From Agaricus subrufescens (Eukaryota > Basidiomycota > Agaricomycetes > Agaricales > Agaricaceae), in assembly GCA_029945375.1 (NCBI GenBank), contig CM057057.1:1116001-1180000 (forward strand): a stretch of 64,000 bases of DNA, read 5' to 3'. A program made the position numbers and the translations under genes. Positions 1 to 13,355 of this stretch are shown here, one piece after another; position 1 is the stretch's first letter; every line of letters begins with the position of its first letter. The notes under the pieces were generated by a model. It searched no databases. It was not told the DNA's origin and saw only the letters and a list, made by a program, of their open reading frames with translations.

Positions 1-347
1 TGTCGAGCTTGTCGCCCATGCACTTGGAGAGCTTTTTGAACTCGCGTTTCGACTTTGCGTTGTCGGTGTCGACCATGAGGTTCTGGAGGTGCCATAGGCG
101 CCAGCTGAGGTTTTCAAGGCGCTGGCCCTGCTCGAGGAAGCTGGCGACCTTGGTGCAGACCTGGGGGGCGGTGAGCGGGGGCTGTGGCGGACACGGCGGG
201 CGCACCTTCCAGGTCTTGGTGAGGGCCTCGGAGTCGTTGAGATTGGAAAAGGCGACAAAGGACTTGTTTCCCTGGAGAGAGGTGAGCAGGGCGGGGGGGA
301 GAGGAGAGGGGACGGACTTTGAACTTGAGATTGAGGATGGAGGGCAT
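1..347 (-). CDS. DUF1752 (areA GATA-like domain) regulator, N-terminal part
   Basis: Three exons on the minus strand: 318-347, 206-271 and 1-160 (open at the window edge), with introns of 46 and 45 bp that keep frame. The spliced product begins MPSILNLKFKGNKSFVAFSN, continues through ALTKTWKVCTKVASFLEQGQ, and then reads RLENLSWRLWHLQNLMVD. This is the conserved core of PF08550 (DUF1752), found in fungal nitrogen and carbon regulators of the areA/Reg1/Mks1 type, which act in transcriptional control. The second intron (161-205) has a clear GTGCGC donor and CCCCAG acceptor. The gene is cut by the window start, so only about 85 N-terminal residues are visible. The family match rests on the motif alone. 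The short exons hide it from simple ORF calling. Confidence 0.82.
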
Positions 348-2123
348 GGGGGCGCTGGGCTGGAGGCTCGCCGCGAGATTCAGATATACAGTCGCCGTCG
401 AGACCCAGCACGTTTCGCGATCGGCGCCAGATCTCGGCACGCCGGCACAGCCCGAGCCAGCTCGCCAGGCCCCTCTCCGTTACCCCCGTTGCCCATAACC
501 CTACTCTGCCTCCATACGTCACCGCGGCCCGGCCTGCCTTATCTGGCAGATCTCTCCACTGATTCCTGCCCCCTCCCCCAATCCGGCAACAGTCCACCGC
601 CGCCTTCCTAGGGCCTCCCGACAGCGGCAGGACTTGTTATGACAACGGACATCCAAGTCTGTGCAAATTTCAAATGCACCCCCTGCCATGTGTTTTCTGT
701 CTGTTCTGTTCTGTGCTTTTTTTCGGGCTGCTGCATCCTTATCACTCCCCGCCCGTGGGTACATTCTGGGCAGTGGGCTCTTTGTATTTTATTATTTTTT
801 TCGGGTGTTTGATGCTGGCCCCGCGCAGCCCCATGCTCGTTCGCAGTCCAGGCCGACGAGTCCGCCCGCTCTTTGTTGGTTCAGCGCACTTGGTGTTTGG
901 CCAGGCCTCGAGGCTCACACAAAGAACACAAACCCCTTCTGCACTACCTCCCAAACAGAACGCGTAATAGACCCATCGACCCAGGATGACGCATCTCGCA
1001 GAAGCCGCGTGGACGAAGAAGTGGAAGTAGAAGGGTGGAAGTCAGAGAGGTGCATAGGTAAACCACACAGCAGTAAAGAACAAATCCATTTCCTCATTCT
1101 CAACCCTCCCCAGTTATTAAAGCAATCGATAATCTCCACCAATCGATGGATAAGCTATCATCGCCCATCGTCATCATATTCATCATATGTATGCATGTGG
1201 ACCCATATTTAATTTTTTTCAAGAAAGACAGAAATATGCATACATACTCCATAACAGTGCCTATCAAGGAAGGCGCTGCCGAGAAAGTGCAAATCTTTCG
1301 AAACCGTAAAACGTGGCTATCAATCATTATTTTTGGCGGAGGGGCGGAGAGCGGGGGCGGTGCAACTGTGCCCACCAAATTCGGTGATCTAAATTGCCAA
1401 GGGCGCTTATCACCCAAACTCTAAATATTTTTTTTCTTTCTTTTTTTAAAATCCAACGAGTAAAATCCTTCTCCTCGTGTATCAGCTCGGATCGAAGACA
1501 ATTTTTCATTTGTGATAGCCTTTCTTCCGTTGGAGCACTGGCACACGCCCAGTGCCGCACCAGGAAGGCCGGCGGACGTTTTGACAAATACGACACTACA
1601 CCTACCCCGAGTACAAACCCAAACCACGCCTTCTACACCTTCACACACCCAAATCCAACCTCACAAATGACCACAGTTCCCAAAACCCACCAAAGCCTCA
1701 CAATAGATCCATTAGCACTAGCACCAAATCTCATCATCAGCACCTCATAGAACCACATCAAAAACCGGTCAGAAGGCCAACATCCTGTGTGAAAAAAAAA
1801 AACAAGGAAAATACAAACCGCAAGGAATACTAGATTGTCGTGAACAAGATGGGTCGAACAGCTTCTGTTAGGCTTGATCCGAAAAAACCAACCGCATGCC
1901 CATTGTTTCCGGGCCGTCGTCGGCTCGGCATATTCCACCCCCACAAACTGACTCAGCACAACGAACCACCTGGTACTCGACTATGACTTTCCCATCGACT
2001 CAAAAACCGCGTAAATCACTCGCTTTCTTTCGTGTACTAGTACATCAGAACTCCAAGAAGCATCCTTAGTTTTTCCTACTACTTTTATTCAAGAAGGAAC
2101 TTTCGACTCCAGCTTTGTAAGAG
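348..2123. other. Upstream region of the DUF1752 gene, no gene seen
   Basis: There is no coding exon I can support here. The part next to the start codon (about 350-610 on the minus strand) is pyrimidine/purine skewed and could hold the promoter and 5' UTR of the DUF1752 gene. Poly-A and poly-T runs are frequent (for example near 1430-1450 and 1790-1802). The short reading frames on both strands lack recognisable domains and splice continuity. Confidence 0.5.
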
Positions 2124-2300
2124 ATGAGTACCAACTACTCAGGTCGTGACCAAGGACCTGGCGATCTGCTCAAAATACCATCATCATCACCATCAGAAGA
2201 AGAAGCCCCAACAAAAGAAGGAAAGAAGGAATTAGAAGAAAAGAAGGAAGTAATATCATACGGGTGTTTCGTTAAGCGGAAGCGACCCATGGACCATTGA
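2124..2300 (+). CDS. Possible 58-residue hypothetical protein
   Basis: An uninterrupted ATG-to-TGA frame of 59 codons. The product starts MSTNYSGRDQGPGDLL, has a Ser/Pro then Glu/Lys-rich middle (EEEAPTKEGKKELEEKKEV) and ends in a basic tail with KRKRPMDH. The composition resembles a small nuclear or intrinsically disordered protein, but no family is recognised. It stands alone in a gene-poor 8-kb stretch. It could also be an upstream ORF or chance. There is no visible homology support. Confidence 0.3.
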   Translation: MSTNYSGRDQGPGDLLKIPSSSPSEEEAPTKEGKKELEEKKEVISYGCFVKRKRPMDH

Positions 2301-5300
2301 CAGCGGTTTATCTCGCACTATGCCGGAACGATTTTCGATTACTCGAACTGATACTAATATAGATGTGATCACCATGCGTTATGCTTGTTATCCACAATTT
2401 TTTTTACGGAGTTTCGAGTGTTTCGGATGTTCTCAGCTCCGCTAAGAAATGTTAACCGTGCTGTACACTTTCATGTCTTCAATGTAGGAACAAAAAAAAA
2501 CAAGAGGCACAAAGCGATGACAAATGGAAAAAGATTCGCAGTTCAGGTTCAGATCAAGCGATACGGTAATATTCAATTATTTACTTCCTCAGATCATTAT
2601 TGACGTCAAGCCGACCGTGCATGCATGCATACGCATCTCACTAAGATTAATAACCCTACCACAACAACAGCAAAACAACCAAAAAGGCCCAAAAAAAACA
2701 AGCAACGAGGTCAGATTTCGAACCTGGAATTCGAGAGAAGTTCTTCCTTCCTTATCTTTCAATTGTGTGAGAAAAAAAAACTTATTACATTGAGACGCGC
2801 TCTGAACTGACTGATAGTAGTCGTATGAAACGTCAAGGAAGTCCATACGAACCTGAGAGACTCTGCGGGCTTTTTTTCTCATATATAGGGGCTATTAAGC
2901 AGCCTGTTTTTCATTTACTTCGCGGTGCAATACATATATATGAAACGACTTACTGAAATCATAACTCTACCCCAAAACAACGAAATTTTCACTCAGATCT
3001 CCCAACGTAAACTCGACCAGTCCCATAACCAGTCACACACCTTACCCAAAACGAAAAACGAACAGAAACCACGTCTGGCAACCCGAAACCCACTTACTCA
3101 TCATAACCATTCAACTTTTTTTTTTTCAAATGAATGAAACCTCATTCTCCATTATTTCCCATACCGAACCACCCCTGCTGCCGATGACCATATAGAAGAA
3201 ACGAAAAGAAGGGGAAGGGGAAGCTTAGGGTCCTCTGTTCGCAATATCCCAGGGCTGGGCCGGTGGGGTAGACTCGGTGTTCCAAAAAAAGACCAGATTT
3301 TGATTATCTGATTAAGGAGTCGTGATTAATTATCTTAATCTTATCTATTGCTTATCTATTACTTTTTCAAAAAACTTGATCATCTCCTCCCTTGACTTTA
3401 TCCGAAAACCGCTAGAGGTTGTGGATGATAGGAGGCTTGCCGATTGGTATTACCGGGAACAGGAAAATGCACCTTCAAATGGAGGGACTTTACACCCCCG
3501 ATAAGATTGTTCCAATAATGTACCTAAACCCCGCCGGCAGTTTCAAAAGCCCAAAAAAAAAACTACCACTGAGTATATGGGAGTAAATGTGGCAATACCT
3601 CACTTTCGGTAAAGCACCAAGCGCCAAAAACAACTACATATCCCGAAACATAAGACACTTTCCCACCTAACTCAATGAAGTGTTGCATGATGATGGAAAG
3701 CATGTATGCAACGATGCACGCAAAGGAAAATCCGACCCCCAGAATGGTAACACCTCACCTGTAGCAAGTCGTCCCTGAAGAAATGTCTCCTTCTCCACCC
3801 CTCCCCCACCCCTCCCTTCTCCCCCACCCCCACACATCCACGCCACCCCGCACCTTCGTCTTCCTCCTCCTCGCCGTTCGCACTTTTCCACCAGTATCTC
3901 CTCCTCCCCGCGCGCTTTCTTCTTCTTCTCCTCCTTCTTCGCGGTTGGCCGAGTCAAATCTCCTAGGAGTAGAAGAAGATTTGAGCAGAGCAACGAGTAA
4001 AAACGTTGATAAGCAGGACAACGTGTATCTAGCGCATACTCCACAACACACAATGTCTTGTTTTCTCTCGGATCTTGAACGAAGAACCATCACACTGTGA
4101 CTTCCTTCTTCACATTCTTCGTACGAAAAAAAAAAATTTTTTTTTTCTTTCGGGGCAGATCTAGCCAAAGGTCTATGGTGGCGTAAGGGAGCTTCCCGAA
4201 GGGAACGGCCTAATTAGAAGTTGTTCTCCCGAGGACCTATAGATGGTAGTAGGATCCAAATGGGATTTTTTAGGCCGTGTTTTGTCTTTTTTCTTTTTCT
4301 TTCCATGCTCTCTCGTCGGGTGTAAACAGGCTTCTTGAGTGAATAAAGGTATGGTAGACGACCTTGAATCGTACCGCTCCCCGAGATATATCCGAACATG
4401 TATTATGGTCTTGTACTTCCTCCGAACTCCCGGTACATCACAAAATAAGTCAAAGAAAAACTTTTCTGGGAAATAGCATTTTTCTTATTTGTCAGAAAGA
4501 CACGAGGATGACCGAATGATTCAGGTTCAAGTCACAGTGAACTATCTCCTAATTAACTATAGTATATGACCTTTACTTCTAGTCTCGATCGACGGGAAGT
4601 AAGTTCGAGGGGTGTGGGGGTAGGGAGGAAGGGAAGGCGGGGAGGGGGGTGCATTGTCAGAAGCGAACGCTTCGTTGAAGTTCATTCATTGACCTAACGG
4701 ATATAGACTCCGGCTGCGGCTGCTCATCAAAGACGATCATGGTCACCACCGAGACCGAACCACACCCCCTTGGCACAAGGAAATACCGGGAGTGACTAAT
4801 TCTTAGTACTCGCATGTTTTATACTCGTTGAGCCACTCGACGTCTATAAACTTCTTTTTTGTTCTATCTACGCCTCCTCTCTCGAAAAACGGAATCTGAA
4901 GGCCTTTTTACAAAGAACAGTTGTAATGACGATATAAGAAAAAGAAACTTTCCGGACAACGTGCCTCAAAAATTTCGCTTTTTCTTTCTTCTCTGCTCAC
5001 ATGAACAAAGCAAGAAGTTGATGCTTCGAGCCATGCATGTAAGTCCTGGAACAGCTCACTTCACCTCATCATATCAAACGTATATGATGCCCCATAATCG
5101 AACCACCCTTAAGCTCAACTAGGCGGAGTGAAGAAGCATAAACCCTGGAAAACAGTTTACGAAGAGAGAGAGAGGGGGGGATGATGATGTGATATGCTTC
5201 TTTTTCTTTTCTTGTCTTCACCTCCTGTCAATCATGAAGCTTTTTTTTTTCTTTCGAAGGAAAATTGAAAAGGTTGATACACGATGTAAAGGCAATGCAA

Positions 5301-8300
5301 AACAGATGATATGGGAATTAGAGTTGTTCTAAATTGCATCACTTCAATACCATGTGTGTTGTGTTAGGTCTAGCCTTTATGGTTTGTATTCGTTTTTGGG
5401 GTGTGTATGTATGTATATACATATACCAAGCGGATAGGATGTGAGCTAGTAATACCACATGACGAGTGGTTTATTTTCGAGACGAATAGGCTTGTGTTTC
5501 ACTACTGCCGTTGTGTTTGTTCTTATCGGATCTCAGTAATTTAAGAATGGGAAGTAGTGACACGATTTGGGCCAAGAGCGAATGTGTATGTACCTTTTCG
5601 GTGCACATGACCGTCCCGCAATGGAATGGACGCGGCTGCACCTCAGATCTTTCAATCCCTCCCCTAAAAATTTTTCCGACGTCTAGAGTCGACAGGCCAA
5701 ATGTTTCTCTATTAGTCGGTGAATATTTTCAATGGACTATTAGAATCCCACACAAAGGCCCTTCTTGCGGTATACTGGCAAACACCGGGCAGCATGTTAG
5801 TTAAAGGGTGGCTGGATCTCAATCAAGTCCCGCGAAATGACGGTATAATCTCCTGAGACGACTTCTTTTTTCGTAGATAGCAGTATATATGTATCATCAC
5901 GAAGAACTGACATGATCCATAGACTTTCAAAAATAGCTCCGGTACCTATGCCCGATCTCAATGTGCCAGGTGAGGGCGGGTGGTGGTAGGCCAAGCGAAC
6001 AGCTAGATATAGATAACGACCATTTGATCATCTGCACATTAATTCGAACCCGTCTAAAGTCCCAAACACTGGTTTGCTTCCGGTATACAGGCTCGATTTT
6101 TTTGGGTTTTGCTTTTCTGACCAATCGTAGGGCTTTGATTAGGTCGTAGAAGAGAAGTGAGGCCTTTTAGAAAGAGGGTATGACGTGCATTGTACTACCT
6201 ACCACCGGCGATGACAAGGAAGGTGAGTGTATATGTAGCCCAGGACAACCTGTGACGACTCAATGCCGAGGCTTATAGCCGCACTGACAAGGTGATATCG
6301 GGCCCTGTCAACTTTTTGGGTTTATATGATCCGGTTGGAAGTTATTTATTTACTGGGCATGCAGATGCAGTGTGTTTAACCTGGAGTAGGACTGGTGACT
6401 GAACACGTCTATTGATTGTTGTTCTGTGGACGTTTGTGGAGCCAGTAAATGGTTGAGCCGCGGCGTTCAGCTGAATGTTTTGTTTTTTTTGTGAAGGATG
6501 AGATCTAGGAGGCGTGACCGTCCTATTACTACTTTCGAGGATTGGCGGGAGTTTGAGTTTGGAATGTTCTATTGGAAAAATGATGAGCTGCTGGAGTGAG
6601 ATATGTTTTTCTAACGTGTTCTCCCTTTAGTATTATATTCATGATTTTTTTCTTTTTGTCTTTTTTTTCCCGACAGAAAATGTCTCGAGGTCCATCCGCA
6701 GTCCAATGTTGTTGAACTGTTTTCAAAACAGTTCGTTTTGATTCATTCGAGCCATGATAGAAGACTTGATAAATTAATATTCAATTCAGGAACTTTTTGT
6801 ATGATTGGCATGAGGCCTATGAAAGGTGTGATAGTAGAACTTCGTTGAGTGATTATGAAAGGCCAGCCAGGGCCCAGACATTTTATTATCCTCGTTTAGG
6901 CATTCAACAGCACGTCGCGGGTCAGGGTCTCATTCGCAGATACCGCTTTTTTGGGCCATGAAAACCGGAACGCAGGGTCCGTTCAGAGAGTATAAAGTGC
7001 CTAGCTTCGGAGAAAGTGCGCGTGCTGCGCAACATGTAGATATTAGTCTTTGATACGGTGGTTCAATCTTGCGATGATGAGAACCCATCCCTCGTCTGCT
7101 TCGCGGTTCCATGGTATGCGGAGAAAATTGACGTCGTTTATCTCATTTTTCACGCGTGTTGGTGTTCTCATGACTTAAGTGAACATGCACCGGGAGGATC
7201 AAATTGGATCACGAGTCAGATTCAGATTCACGAGCTGATCTTCTTGGTGAAACGTTGATGGTTTTAGAATACATGAGGCCATAGTGCTTACATAGACTCT
7301 GTAGCGTGATGGGTTATGTACTTGTATAAACTAGCGTGGTGTCATACACAAACCCTAGCAATAATGAAGCGTGGCATTTTTGGTGACCAGCTGATTAGTT
7401 CAATAAGTTGCTGGTGTATTTCCTATGGCATCAAGAAGAACGTCTGGCGGACTGATACGGGTCACCAGCTTATTTATCTTGTGGAGAGCATTGGTTCAGC
7501 AACTGTGGCGCTGACAGGTCAGGTCAGGGTAGCAGTAGAAAGGCGGGAATGAGAGAGCCGTAATGTCCTATATGGTTGGCTGTCGAAAAGAAGAGGCGTT
7601 ACATATTGGGAAAAATGACAGCGAGTTGCCGTCATGGATTTAATACCGGCTTTGAACGTTGATGAGTGAATTGAAGAGATACACAAATGTTCTATGACTC
7701 GGGGATTAATAAGACATGACAGAGCACGAGTCTGATCATGAGCACCTAAGTGGTCGCGATTTAATGGCGTGAACTAAGAATCTCGGAATTTCAGAAGATC
7801 GCAGTTGAGGAAGACACAGCATTCCTGATTCGGGACTAATTTCAAGGGTGAGCAATTAGATCGTTGCCGCGCACTGTCAAATGAGCCACATCAATATCAG
7901 ATGCCTTGGTAGAACGTATTACCAAACGCAGGACCTGGGAGACTTCTGACGGCGAGACAGTATGATAATCGACTGAATATGCCATCGTTCGTTGGTGGCG
8001 AGGTCGAAATGAGATCCTGCGAACGAGAAGTTGCGTCTGACACTCAACTTCAACATTCTCGTGCATACACCTCGGTGCGTTGTGGAACGTGCGCCGGTGC
8101 TATACTAGTAACTCATACTACAAATCGGCCTGCGGAGGGCACCATGCGGCTTTTGACCATCTCAACAATTGGCCCCGAAGCACTATCATTGGCGACGAGT
8201 GGCGGTATGAACTCTACACCACGCACAGCTCACGAAACACATAGATTTATAGGCCTTGGCGGGGCGGTGTAAGCTCGGCGTTGCGAGATGCTTGTCAGAA

Positions 8301-8686
8301 CAGCGAGTAGACTGCAGCTCGTTGGCTTGTGCAGTGCCCAGCACGGAGAAAAGTGCACAAATGACGAGATGAGGCCGGAATGCGGCTGGTCCGGCTTCCG
8401 CTGATGCCGACCCCGGGTTTACAAATGGCGTCGAATCTGACATAGTGCCCCACATGCGGACGGCGAGACAGGAGGACGAAACGGGGAAGGCACGGCAGCT
8501 GTGCTCTGACACTGCTACTGGACTGCCAGGGCGCAGCTGGCTGACGCAGCGGCCTCCACATCGGCTGCCCTCGTCCTGGCCCAGTCGGGGGCCGGTGGGG
8601 CAGTCGCTGGGAACTGGTCACGTGCTTTTCGGAGTTGTTATACAGGTCCTGTCACGGCGCTTCCCCCATCCTCCTCTTTCTCCACC
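2301..8686. other. Long gene-poor region upstream of the acyl-CoA synthetase
   Basis: About 6.4 kb in which neither strand shows a domain or a multi-exon frame I can support. Visible features are a strong pyrimidine tract on the plus strand (about 3783-3950), an A10/T12 self-complementary run (about 4125-4146), a short GA run with a G run (about 5163-5180) and a TGTATGTATG/ATACATATAC patch near 5404-5426. The last 500 bp has higher GC and is the likely promoter/5' UTR of the downstream gene. Non-coding transcripts cannot be excluded from sequence alone. Confidence 0.5.
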
Positions 8687-10967
8687 ATGCCTGTCGACAC
8701 CCTCAGGCCCGGATTCTATGCCAAAGGCTCGGTCGAAGTCGAACCCCCGAGCCCTGGCCAGAGCGCTGTGCGCCGGCTGGACATCACAAAGGACAAGCTC
8801 GTGTCCCAGCCCACGGACGGCGTCGATACTGTATACGACATCCTACAGTACGCGGCTCGTACGCACGGCTCTCGTAACGCTCTCGGCTGGCGAGACATCG
8901 TCAAAGTTCACGAGGTGGAGAAGGATATTACAAAGACAGTCGATGGCAAGGAAGTCGTTGAGAAGAAAAAATGGAAATACTTCGAACTCAGCGACTACCG
9001 CTATCACTCCTTTGTCGACGTTCAGAGAATCGTCTCTGAAATTGCGCGCGGCTTTATTGAGCTCGGCATCAAGTCTCACGAAGTGTTCAATGTGTATGCT
9101 CAAACCAGGTGCGTCGGCAACAATTTTTCAAACAAACACGTCAGTGCTGACCCCTGTTGATTTGCAGCCCAAACTGGCAACTTATCGCTCATGCTTGCGC
9201 GTCATTGTCTGTACCAATTGCAACTGCTTATGATTGCCTCGGAGAGGATGGCCTTCAGCACTCTTTGGAAGAACCGGAATCAGTGGGTATCTTTACGAAC
9301 GACGACCTACTCCCTGTTCTCTCCCGGGTCCTGCCTCACACGCCTACCGTGAAGTACGTGATTTATGATGGTGAAGCCTCTACCAAGGTTCTCGAATCAA
9401 TTGCCGCCTCTCGGGCTGACATCAAGGTCCTTCACATCGATCAACTCCGCGAACTTGGCCAAGACAAGCCTATGGGGCCCCTTGAAAAGCGCCGACCAAG
9501 CCCCGAAAATGTCGCCTGTATTATGTATACCAGCGGGACTACCGGTTCACCCAAAGGGGTCGTTATTACTCATGCCAACCTGGTCGCCTCCGTTGGAGCT
9601 GTCAAAACTCTTCTTTTACACCACCTCAGTCCTGAGGACTCGTTTTTGGCCTACCTACCCTTGGCACACGTATTAGAGTACATCGTTGAGCTTATCGTCC
9701 TCTTCATTGGTATGCCTGCTGGCTATGGGCGGGTCAAGACGCTCACCGATGCGTCGGTTCGCAATTGCAAAGGTGATATCGCATGCTTCCGACCCACTAT
9801 CCTCGTCGGTGTACCCGCCGTATGGGAAACTATCAGGAAGGGCATTCTGGCCAAGGTCAATAGTGGCGGCGCGATTCGTAAAGCTATCTTCAATGGGGCT
9901 GTAGAGGCCAAGAAGAGGAATATCCCTGTCCTCGCCACTGTCGCCGACTTCATTCTTGGCAGTGTTCGTGCCGCTACTGGTGGACGATTACGTCTTGCTC
10001 TATCTGGTGGCGCCGCCGTCAGCCAGGAAACCCAAGAGTTTTTGACTACTACTCTTACGACTGTATTACAAGGTACGCAATTGACATCATCTGATGCCGT
10101 TCCTTTCATTGATCGTCGCTTGCTATATATAGGTTACGGAATGACTGAAACATGCGGCATGTGTGCTATTCTCCCGCCAGAGCTCATGAGTTACGGTCCC
10201 GTCGGTCTACCTGTGCCCTCTGTTGAAATCAAGCTTCTTGACACTCCAGAGGCTGGCTACTTATCTACCAACGAACTGCCTCAAGGCGAGATCTGTATAC
10301 GTGGACCGTCCGTTACGCAAGGTTACTATAAACGGCCGGACCTAAATAACGACCCCAACATCTTTACGAAGGGTGGTTGGCTCAGAACAGGTGATATCGG
10401 GCAATGGAATCCTGATGGAACAATATCGATTATTGACCGGTAGGTTGAAACATTATTTCACCACAAACCACTCACTTATATATTATATAATTTAGTGTGA
10501 AGAACCTTATCAAGCTTGAGTGTGGTGAAGTAAGTTCTTGTTATGCTAATCCTATGAGCAAATACTGAATATTTTGCCAATAGTATATTGCTCTCGAACG
10601 CCTTGAATCAATATACAAGGCATGTAATCTCGTCGCCAATGTTTGTGTCTATGCTCTTGCGGGCGCGAAGCGACCGATTGCCATCGTAATACCTCATGAA
10701 GCTCATCTTCGTCATCGAATCGGTGATTCCTCGAAGTCACTAGAAGAATTATGTCAACAACCCGATATCCGACAACTCGTCATGAACGAGTGTAATGTCG
10801 TTGGGAAGAAGGGTGGGCTCAAGCCTATGGAGCTGTTGGAAGCTGTTGTGTTAACGGCGGAAGAATGGACACCGGAGAATGGACTGGTCACTGCTGCTCA
10901 AAAGATTCAGAGATCGAAGATTGCCAAGGCTTTTGATCAGGAGATCAAGGCGGCTCATTCGAAGTAA
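8687..10967 (+). CDS. Long-chain fatty-acid-CoA ligase (Faa1/ACSL type)
   Basis: Five exons: 8687-9108, 9168-10072, 10133-10439, 10496-10529 and 10584-10967. Splice phases all close, giving 683 residues, the usual length for fungal Faa1/Faa4. The enzyme activates long-chain fatty acids to acyl-CoA using ATP, for lipid synthesis, protein acylation or beta-oxidation. The AMP-binding P-loop motif YTSGTTGSPKG lies near residues 261-271. YGMTETCG near 444-451 is assembled across an intron, which confirms the join, and WLRTGDIG with its Asp lies near 535. The C-terminal block ENGLVTAAQKIQRSKIAKAF is typical of the family. The C-terminus (AHSK) is not a clear peroxisomal PTS1. There is no N-terminal membrane anchor. 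The start was chosen because the ATG sits at the beginning of the conserved frame, in the context CCACCATGC. Confidence 0.95.
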
Positions 10968-11851
10968 GGACTCTTAGCCGCTTTTTATTCTTCTCTTCTC
11001 TCTTGTTTTTTTATTGGCGTTTTCCCCTGGTCTCTCTCTGTTTCTTTTTGATCATAATTCTGGTATTCGTTTAATTCGCAGTCGATTTTGTATGTACTTA
11101 TCTCTTTTGTTCTTGTGTGATCGTATGGCTCGTGTTACTGTTATTCTATTTGTTAGTGACCATCTTTGTTAGTCGCTCGTTAGACTCTTTATGGACTTTT
11201 AGAAGAGAATGTTACCCATTGTCTTCATTACTCTGATCACTGGGCGCGATGTGAAAGTGCAAGTGGTAACGATGATACAGCAGTGTTCATCTGTTGGAGG
11301 GTGGGTACACATTGGTACTATAGTGTTTACTGAACTTGCATGAAACAGTGACTCCGCTCCCCTCGCTATGATTTTGCGGCTTCGTTACCGACTTGACACC
11401 TTATAACAATGATGCCAGCAGACATTAGAATATGTTCTTTGTAATGTTTGCGTGACCTTTTTGTAACTATAGGAAACATTCTCAAACGACAGACTCGTAT
11501 TGTTCCATAACCAGCGCCACCCAACGCGTGCACATAACGTATCTGCTAACAAATTGGGCGCACCCGTCATTCAGAACGTGCGTTCCTGCTCTGTAATATT
11601 CTCTGTCTTCGATGTAACGCTTGAACCAGTCCCGGTCTTGGGTAAACGACCTTGAGCACAAATGCATATAGTTGTTAATCGGAAGTTTGAGCGATGTTTA
11701 GAACAACCAAGGTGAGGCTGAAGCTTTAAACTCGCTTACAGGCGTAATCATTCTCTCGCTTTATTGGTCATTAAAACTTGCGACGCAACGGTATGGCAAA
11801 CCATAATCATAATCAGTGGTTATCAAGCTACTAGGTTCCGACAGATCAAAG
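10968..11851. other. Intergenic region between acyl-CoA synthetase and F-box C
   Basis: T-rich sequence just after the stop codon (10968-11170) fits a 3' UTR and polyadenylation region. On the minus strand, 11482-11667 holds an open 61-codon frame containing RDWFKRYIEDREYYRAG. It looks protein-like but has no partner exon I can find, so it is not called. The two flanking genes are convergent. Confidence 0.5.
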
Positions 11852-13355
11852 TCATACAATATCATAGATGACTATGTATCGCCCACTTTTGTAGGATAAG
11901 AAGCGTCCAATATCTTCATCGAGAAAGAGGTTACCTCCTCCCAAGCCCAACTTGAAACAATTTGTGAAGTTAGATGGCAGGTCGGTTGGCGAATTGATGT
12001 CCCAATCACGACTAAAAACTGTATTTGGATTGCCTGTCGTCACTAACAGCCAAGTTCCTATTGCAATAAGGGATGATAGCCTCTCGTTGCACATTCCAAG
12101 TGTGAAAACTCTAGGCGGACGACTAGAATCGTGAGGAATGACTAGACTTTGGAAGTTTCGTGGAGTGACCTCTACAGTAGTCAAGAAGGTGGCACTTGGA
12201 GTCCAACGGGGCGTAGCCCAATTGTAGGGATACACCTGAATGCGGTGCAATAATTTGGGAGAAGCTGAAGGCTCGACTGAGAAAATAGAGAGATTGCGTG
12301 ACTTCTTGCAGGCAATGATAAGGGTATCTTCAAAAATGAATTCCATGTTCTGTTTTCAAGACATGGTCAGTAGTTAGTAATCGAATACAACAAGGGATGA
12401 CTGACTGTCGGATAAGTTTCTTCAAACTCTTGGTCATGATCTATAGGATAATCAGGACATCCAACAGCCAGACTATAATCATAGACACCAATTCGAGTAT
12501 GTTGATCAATCCGTCGAACTTGTACGAGGTAGTGATGATTCAGGGTAGCAATCACAGTGCGATCCAAATCGAATTTCCGAAGCGTGGCAATGATTGATGC
12601 TACTGGGGTGGCGTGCTCGCCATGGCCTGCCAAACCGACCTGAATTATATATGTTCGAGATAAATCTGAGACAGATATAAGTACACAAAAATAATGATCA
12701 CGAACAAATTAAACGTACCTTTGACCTTGATGTACAGTGCAATCCGGAATAACAGCCGTGATGACGCTCTATCTATCCATACTTGAAAAGTGGCTTGCTC
12801 TGGCTCGGGAAATTGATTATCAAGCTGCTTAGCGTCGAATAACAAGCGTAGGGTGGGATTGACGGAATCAAGATCCAGATAGTACAAGACGGCAGACGAT
12901 GAATGAGATACAAGAAGCCATCGACCGCCTGGAATGAGATAGAGGTCCCAGTGATATATGCCATATAGCCCATTAGGCCGCAGATCCAATGTCCTTTGAC
13001 GGATTCGTGGCTGTTCAGAATTGAAAAACACATCGAACGCGCGAGATCGACGGAGGGTCCAATTCTCCAGCTCGTCGACAGTATAGTTATCAAGTTCGTC
13101 TTCAGGTAAGGATATGTGGCGCGCTTTGACAAGTTTATTGATGTGGTAGTACCAGAACTGTCGAGTTTTTGTGACTGACCAGCAGGTTTTGCAAGTCTAC
13201 CAGAACTCTCAATTCTGTGGCGGAACGGATAGAATACTACGCACCAACCGTAAAGCGCGTATGCTTGCAAGGTCCGTGTGAATGAAGACCAGAGTCAAAA
13301 TCTCGGTGGGCAGAGAATCCAACCGCAGTCGTCGTTCTTCCAGACACACTGACAT
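11852..13355 (-). CDS. F-box protein C (expanded Agaricomycete family)
   Basis: Four exons on the minus strand: 13245-13355, 12719-13196, 12406-12665 and 11852-12349. They join in frame to 448 residues. The F-box is short and at the N-terminus: MSVCLEERRLRL then DSLPTEILTLVFIHTDL. It is followed by the family block TKTRQFWYYHINKLVKAR, then IPGGRWLLVS and a long region rich in beta-strand-like stretches that may bind substrate. F-box proteins act as SCF ubiquitin-ligase adaptors through Skp1; here that role is inferred from the motif. This is the most diverged intact member in the window. Its N-terminal exon is shorter than in A and B, but the intron positions are the same. There is no frameshift or stop. 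It has no NP gene partner of its own. Confidence 0.72.

Noticed and set aside
3783..4100. Plus-strand Pro/Ser-rich frame and minus-strand Gly/Arg/Glu-rich frame in a polypyrimidine tract
   Set aside because: Both follow from the C/T-rich base composition; no conserved motif or splicing support.
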